Below are positions 59,248-64,000 of a stretch of DNA of 64,000 bases, one piece after another. Origin of the DNA: Limonium bicolor (lineage: Eukaryota; Streptophyta; Magnoliopsida; Caryophyllales; Plumbaginaceae); contig CM041782.1 of NCBI GenBank assembly GCA_023374045.1, positions 248,959,882 to 249,023,881 on the forward strand, given 5' to 3'. The notes beneath the pieces were generated by a model that worked only from the letters and a program-made list of their open reading frames with translations, was not told the origin of the DNA and made no database searches. Within the stretch, counting starts at the first letter, position 1; each line of letters starts with the position of its first letter. A program made the translations under genes and the position numbers.

Positions 59248-60716
59248 AGGTCTGGTCGACCAAGAGGAAGAGGCCGCGGGCGCGGTGTTGGTGATACGGG
59301 AGACCAAGGCGAGAACACTACGACACAGGTTATGGCTGAGGCTGTAGCTGCCGCCGTAGCCCAAATGGTTCCCCAGTTAGTGGCTGCAATGCATCAGCAG
59401 CAGCAGCAACAAGGTGGTGCAGACCAACAAGGGCCACAACCGCAACCACACCCGCGCGAGACCAACTAGGTCAAGGTGTTGGCGGATTTGAGACCCCCGT
59501 TTTTCATCGGGAGACCGACCCTAGTAAGCTGGAGGCGTATATCTCCGAGTTGGAGACCACCTACGAGACCTTGGATGTGCCTGCTAGAGCCAAGGTCTGT
59601 CTTGCCGCTTACTATCTGAAGGGTTCGACAAGAAGTTGGTGGAAGCTTGTGAGAGAGGACAGGATGGCTGATCCTGAGTTTGGTTGGAGGGAGTATACGG
59701 CTCTGTTGTGAGCCAAGTACTACCCTGTACATGTGCAAGAGGCCAAGTGCCTAGAGCTGGATAGCCTGAGGCAGGGGGATAAGATGTCGGTTGACGATTA
59801 CTACACCGCTTTCACCGGCCTTATCCACCAGTTCCCGGACCTGGGATACTCGAACCAGGTGTTGGTAAACCGTTTCTACAACGGTCTTAGCCACCGTCTT
59901 CGCTATGGGATGGGGCCAGTTGAAAATACCACCTTGCAGGTAATTAAAAACCGTGATGTGAATAAGTGTATACCGTAAGTGAATGTTAATGTGAGTTTGT
60001 TTTACGGGGCATGACTGACATCCTAAATTCAGGAGTGCTATCATGCCGCTGCTAAGGTATAGATCACCATCCGTCTGAGGGACGAGGAGAATGCGCATAA
60101 GCGCAAGGCCTCGAGCGAGGGCCAAAGCACGCAAGGGTACGGGGGAGGAAAGAAGAAGAAACCTTATCCCCAGGCCCAGAAAGGCCAGCAACAGGGTGGC
60201 AAAGGCCAAGCCCAGACCACCATCGCTGAGGAGCCGATGAAGCTCACTTATGCCTATGCGGCTAAGCCCTTACGCTCTCACCCGCCTAAGGGTAACTAAT
60301 TAATTCCGAATACCGAATTCAAGTGTGTATTGTTATATTGTGAAGTGTGTACTGAATGTGTAATGTGTTAGCAGCCAGCACGGGCTCTGGACCGGAGCGC
60401 CACTACTACTGCAAGTGGTGCAACGGAGACCTCCCCGGCAAGGATTGCAAGGGAGAAGATGTGCAGTGTCGCTACTGCAAGAAGATAGGGCACCGTGACT
60501 TCGAGTGCTACTAGAACCCCAACGGCAGAAACCACAAGCCTAAGGGGCAATGGAAGGGTAAGGCTGCCGCGACCACTGAGGGCCCGAAGGCGACTCACCA
60601 GTCATCCTCAGCTCAGGGGAACACTGATTCCCAGAAGGGGAAAGGGTCGGGATTCGGCAAGGCCGCCCTGAATATGGTGGACCGGTCTGAGGCACCAGGA
60701 CCCTCTTCTAGACCAG
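59248..60716 (+). pseudogene. gag: Gypsy D gag, three exons, start codon lost
   Basis: Where A has ATG, D has AGG (59248-59250), followed by the same Gly/Arg-rich start (SGRPRGRGRGRG) and a Gln-rich run. Exon 1 (to 59939) has a TAG for Trp near 59467, a frame change near 59510 and TGA near 59709. Its core includes WWKLVRED and DDYYTAFTGLIHQF. Introns at 59940-60032 and 60293-60374 match those of A in place and phase. Exon 2 starts ECYHAAAK and has a TAG near 60058. Exon 3 has CKWCNGD and the zinc knuckle CRYCKKIGHRDFEC, then TAG, and ends in phase 1 at 60716. Confidence 0.78.
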
Positions 60717-60862
60717 GTACCACTTAAACCGTTTAGTGAAATAAGTGATTGCATACCGCATTTCATGCATGTATGTTAGTGAGTCTAAATGTACAACCAT
60801 ATAAGTGATGAGTTAAAGTATAATGTGAAAATTTACCTAAGTTAGGTACTTCTAAACCTTAG

Positions 60863-61589
60863 GAACCTTCAATATTTGTTATCCAATCCCACCCACACCG
60901 AACCCCGAAGAGACAACCATCAGCATCACCGAATACCTGATGGAGCAATGTCAGGTCATCCAGCCAGGTATGATACTCTTAAATGGATACCTGACACCCG
61001 AAGCACAAATCCACATCATCAGGCAATGCAATGAACTAGGAGTAACACCTGGAGGTTTCTACACACCAAAGTACCCGAGCAGATCAAGAATGAAGTTGAA
61101 GATGATGTGCATGGGTAAGGACTGGAACCCTTACACCAAGACATATCAAGACGTACGAGCGGAAGACGGAGCAACGGTACCGAGGATACCTGAGGAGTTC
61201 CTTGAGGTAGTTAACCACGCCGTGGGAATTGCTCAGCAAGTTGAATCGGACCTGATCCCAAGTGTTAAAGCAGATTTGTGTATTAGAAAGGTGGACGGTT
61301 GGGTTTACACCAAGATAAGGACGAAACACCCGAGTGTTTGAGTAAGGGAGTACCCGTGGTGTCTTAATCCATTGATGATACCGCAGTGTTTGTGTACGGC
61401 GAGCAGAAGCGTGCTGATCTCGCGAGGAAGTTAGTGTTGAAGTCAGGAGATGTGTTAATCATGGGTGGACAGTCAAGGATGCTATATCACGGTATCAAGA
61501 AGATCAAGCTGAATACCGCACCTTCGGCGGTAATCAATGCCACACACATGAAACCCGGACATTTAAATTTGACATTTTGGCAATTCTAA
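60863..61589 (+). pseudogene. AlkB-like dioxygenase exon of Gypsy D
   Basis: After the acceptor at 60861-60862 the frame starts GTFNICYP and reads MEQCQVIQPGMILLNGYLTP, GGFYTP, KMKLKMMCMGKDWNP and DLCI. About 13 bases are then missing compared with A, which removes the strand before the active site and shifts the frame. In the shifted frame the iron motif is LGLHQDKDE (His codon 61308-61310). A TAA near 61365 follows, then VYGEQKRADLARKLVLKSGDVLIMGG, SRMLYHGI (distal His present) and GHLNLTFWQF with the stop at 61587-61589. Both C-terminal Arg positions are changed (His and Trp). Broken, but in different places from A and C. Confidence 0.87.
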
Positions 61590-61699
61590 AGCCTTGTGTA
61601 ACCATGTAATGTGTTAATCCAGTTGTATGTTAAGGATGTTATATATGTTAGCTATGTCGGCAATGTAAACCAACTTATGATGTAAAGAGTATGTTAATG

Positions 61700-61705
61700 A
61701 ATAAA
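61700..61705 (+). terminator. Polyadenylation signal after the AlkB exon of D
   Basis: AATAAA followed by GAG, 111 bp after the AlkB stop and 69 bp before the protease exon at 61774. It is in the same relative place as in A. Confidence 0.5.
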
Positions 61706-61773
61706 GAGACGTTGTTTTGGAGTATGTCAACCGTGTTGTTACTGTGTACTTATGAGTTTGTGAACTGAATTAG

Positions 61774-62241
61774 GATGTGCACTCGGAATGGGAGGTATAC
61801 TGGGAGTTTGTAATGAGGCAGAAGCCGACAGAAGCGGCACTATCCTCACCGGTACCTTTCAAGTTAATGGTGTGGATGCATCGTTCTTGTTCGACTCCGG
61901 AGCATCACACACATTTGTCTCGCTTTCATTTGTGAGGAGGCTGGGGTTAGACGGTGAAGAGATGCCTGAATTTCTAGTCACTCTCCCTTCGAAAGAGCGG
62001 ATCAAGTGTACCCGCTATCACCGAGATGCTATTGTGCGAATCAAAGATGAAGAGTTCCCGATTGACATGATAGAGTTCGAGGGACTTGAATTCGATGTGA
62101 TTGTCGGGATGAACTGGTTGAAGCGGTACAAGGGCAGAATCCTGTGTGCCGAGCATCGTCTGCTTCTTCGGAGTCCGTCTGGGGGTTACTATATCATACC
62201 GCCAGAGGCCTAGGGAGCCTTCGACTTAGATCATCACCGCC
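61774..62241 (+). pseudogene. Gypsy D protease exon
   Basis: Starts in phase 1 after gaattag (GCALGMGGIL). It has GTFQVNGVDASFLFDSGASHTF with an intact D-S-G, the expected flap and linker ([26 protein letters not shown]), then a frame change near 62170 and stops near 62211. Retropepsin of Ty3/Gypsy type. Confidence 0.82.
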
Positions 62242-63040
62242 ATGGCCATGTACCATGAGTTACGACGGAAGAATGATGTGTACCTCTACTATGTTCAGGA
62301 CATAGAGAGAGATCCAGAGTTTAGCCCAGATGTGCCGGTAGTGTTGGAGTTTCCTGATATCTTTCCTAAGGAACTGTCGGGCATGCCGCCAGCACGGGAA
62401 GTGGAGTTTGAGATTGAATTGGTGCCGGGAACCGGACCAATAGCGAAGACGCCCTATCGTATGGCTCCAGCCGAGATGACAGAGCTCAAAGAGCAGCTGA
62501 GAGACCTACTCGACAAGGGATTTATCCGCCCGAGCGTTTCACCATGGGGAGCGCCGGTCCTCTTCATGAAGAATAAGGACGGTAGTCTTCGCCTCTGCAT
62601 CGACTACAGAGAGCTGAATGTAGTTACGGTGAAGAACCATTATCCTTTACCATGCATCGACGATTTATTTGATCAGTTGAAAGGAGCATCAGTATTCTCC
62701 AAGATCGACCTACGATCCGGTTACCATCAGATCGCTATTCGAGAGGGTGACATTGAGAAGACCGCATTCAGAACCAGATACGGTCATTATGAGTTTACGG
62801 TTATGCCGTTTGGTTTATCAAATTTATGGATTTAATGAACCGCTTGTTCCGAGACCAGTTGGACAAGTCAGTGGTAGTCTTCATCGACGATATACTTGTG
62901 TATTCAAAATCGAAGGGTGAGCACGAAAGCCACCTGAGAAAAGTGTTGCAGACGTTGAGAGAGAATCAGTTGTATGCTAAATTTTCTATGTGTGTTCTGG
63001 TTGAACCAAGTTTCCTTTCTTGGTCATGTGATTTCTGAGG
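62242..63040 (+). pseudogene. Gypsy D reverse transcriptase
   Basis: 62242-62835 is open and holds [102 protein letters not shown] and MPFGLSN. A short deletion (about 10 bases) after GLSN removes APAIF and shifts the frame. It resumes at 62826 with [12 protein letters not shown] and the catalytic [14 protein letters not shown] second frame change lies near 62985. Confidence 0.88.
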
Positions 63041-63690
63041 CAGGGATTGCTGTGGATCCGGCAAAGATAGATGCGGTGCGCACCTGGCCTAGGCCGAAGA
63101 CAGTTACCGACATCCGGAGCTTCCTCGGTCTGGCAGGATATTACAGGAGATTTGTGAAGGACTTCTCCAGCGTCTCAAAGCCGATGACTTCCTTAATGAA
63201 GAAGGATGCACCATTCGAGTGGACAGACGACTGCGAGAGTTCTTTCCAGAGTCTCAAGGATGCTCTTACCTCTACACCAGTCCTGACTATACCAAACGGT
63301 CCAGATGGGTTCGAGGTCTATTGGGACGCATCAGGAAGAGGTATGGGATGTGTATTGATGCAACACGGGAAGGTCGTAGCATACGCCTCCTGACAGCAGA
63401 AGAAGCATGAAGAGAACTACCCTACCCATGACTTAGATCTGGGTTCCATTGTCTTCGCTTTGAAGATATGGCGACATCACTTGTATGGGGTAAGTGTGAC
63501 AATATATTCGGATCATAAAAGTTTGAGGTACTTGTTCACTCAGAAAGAGTTGAACATGAGGCAAAGAAGGTGGGTCGAGTTTCTGAATGACTACGACATT
63601 AACCTACAGTACAAAGAGGGTAAGATGAATGTGGTAGCGGACGCACTGAGTCACCGAGCACACTCTCTCCATTCGCTAGTCTCTCATTCT
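63041..63690 (+). pseudogene. Gypsy D RNase H region
   Basis: [43 protein letters not shown] and [27 protein letters not shown] (Trp where Cys is usual), a TGA at about 63392, then [35 protein letters not shown] and [16 protein letters not shown] in the same frame. Non-functional because of the stop. Confidence 0.86.
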
Positions 63691-64000
63691 AGCTTGGTTG
63701 AAGAGGTGCGGAGTGCTCAGATGTCGGATCAGTACATGTTGGAGATCAGGCAGAAGCTTATTGATGGCACATTCGAGGGTCAGAAGTATGATTTCCGACT
63801 CCACGATGATGACTTGATTAGGTTGAATGGCCGACTGTGTATTCCGAGGAGTAGCGCTGAGCTGAAAGAGCGCATACTGAGTGAATCTCATTGTTCTACT
63901 ACTTCGATTCACCCCGGAGCTTCAAAGATGTATAAGGACATGAAACAATATTTCTGGTGGACGGGAATGAAAAAGGATGTGAATGATTATGTGTTGATGT
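63691..64000 (+). pseudogene. Gypsy D integrase N-terminus (cut by window edge)
   Basis: Continues in frame from RNase [75 protein letters not shown]. This is the zinc-binding start of Ty3/Gypsy integrase; the two Cys and the catalytic core lie beyond position 64000. Confidence 0.85.

Overview
The window looks like a repeat-rich nuclear segment of a flowering plant, probably a eudicot. The grounds are two intron-bearing host genes of plant type, Ty3/Gypsy and Copia LTR retrotransposons, a plant LINE and several MITEs. The species cannot be named from the sequence. All identities below are by reading motifs; no database was searched.

Layout. 1-5295 is the 5' end (leader plus long LTR) of Gypsy element B on the minus strand, cut off by the left edge. 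B sits inside another long LTR, E (5296 to about 7528, minus). 7529-8260 and 28717-29870 appear to be one old locus, perhaps the 3' end of a degraded Copia-type element, split by Gypsy A (8261-28716, plus). The 3' LTR of A was itself hit by a small hAT-type MITE (19799-19972) and a complete but defective Copia element (22675-28325), and it holds a 500-N gap. 29871-44400 is the host island. It has an apparently intact mRNA cap guanine-N7 methyltransferase gene (30823-34511, minus, 11 exons) and, divergently transcribed 327 bp away, a DUF455-family gene (34839-41953, plus, 4 exons). The first large intron of the DUF455 gene has received a 4.35 kb LINE. Several MITEs lie in and beside these genes. 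44400-55318 is Gypsy C (minus), whose 5' LTR is interrupted by Gypsy D (55319 to the right edge, plus).

The main result is in Gypsy A, C and D, which are Tekay/Del-like (long LTRs of 3.7 kb or more, gag-PR-RT-RNaseH-INT order, and a C-terminal chromodomain-like segment in A and C). All three carry an AlkB-type Fe(II)/2-oxoglutarate dioxygenase between gag and protease, a place where such elements normally have nothing. It resembles the plant ALKBH1-like proteins. It lies on its own exon, with an in-frame acceptor, its own stop codon and an AATAAA-like signal shortly after it. The upstream gag donor, the AlkB acceptor and the protease acceptor are all phase 1. Gag can therefore be joined in frame either to AlkB (short product) or, by skipping, to PR-Pol (long product). 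The three copies are broken in different ways, so the enzyme was probably intact in their ancestor.

The same family shows other structure: a 9-bp inverted repeat that folds over the primer-binding site in all four elements where it is visible; short hairpin arrays at similar places in four LTRs but with family-specific sequence; introns at matching places in gag; and a second polypurine-tract-like sequence after the pol stop. No tRNA, rRNA or CRISPR feature was seen.
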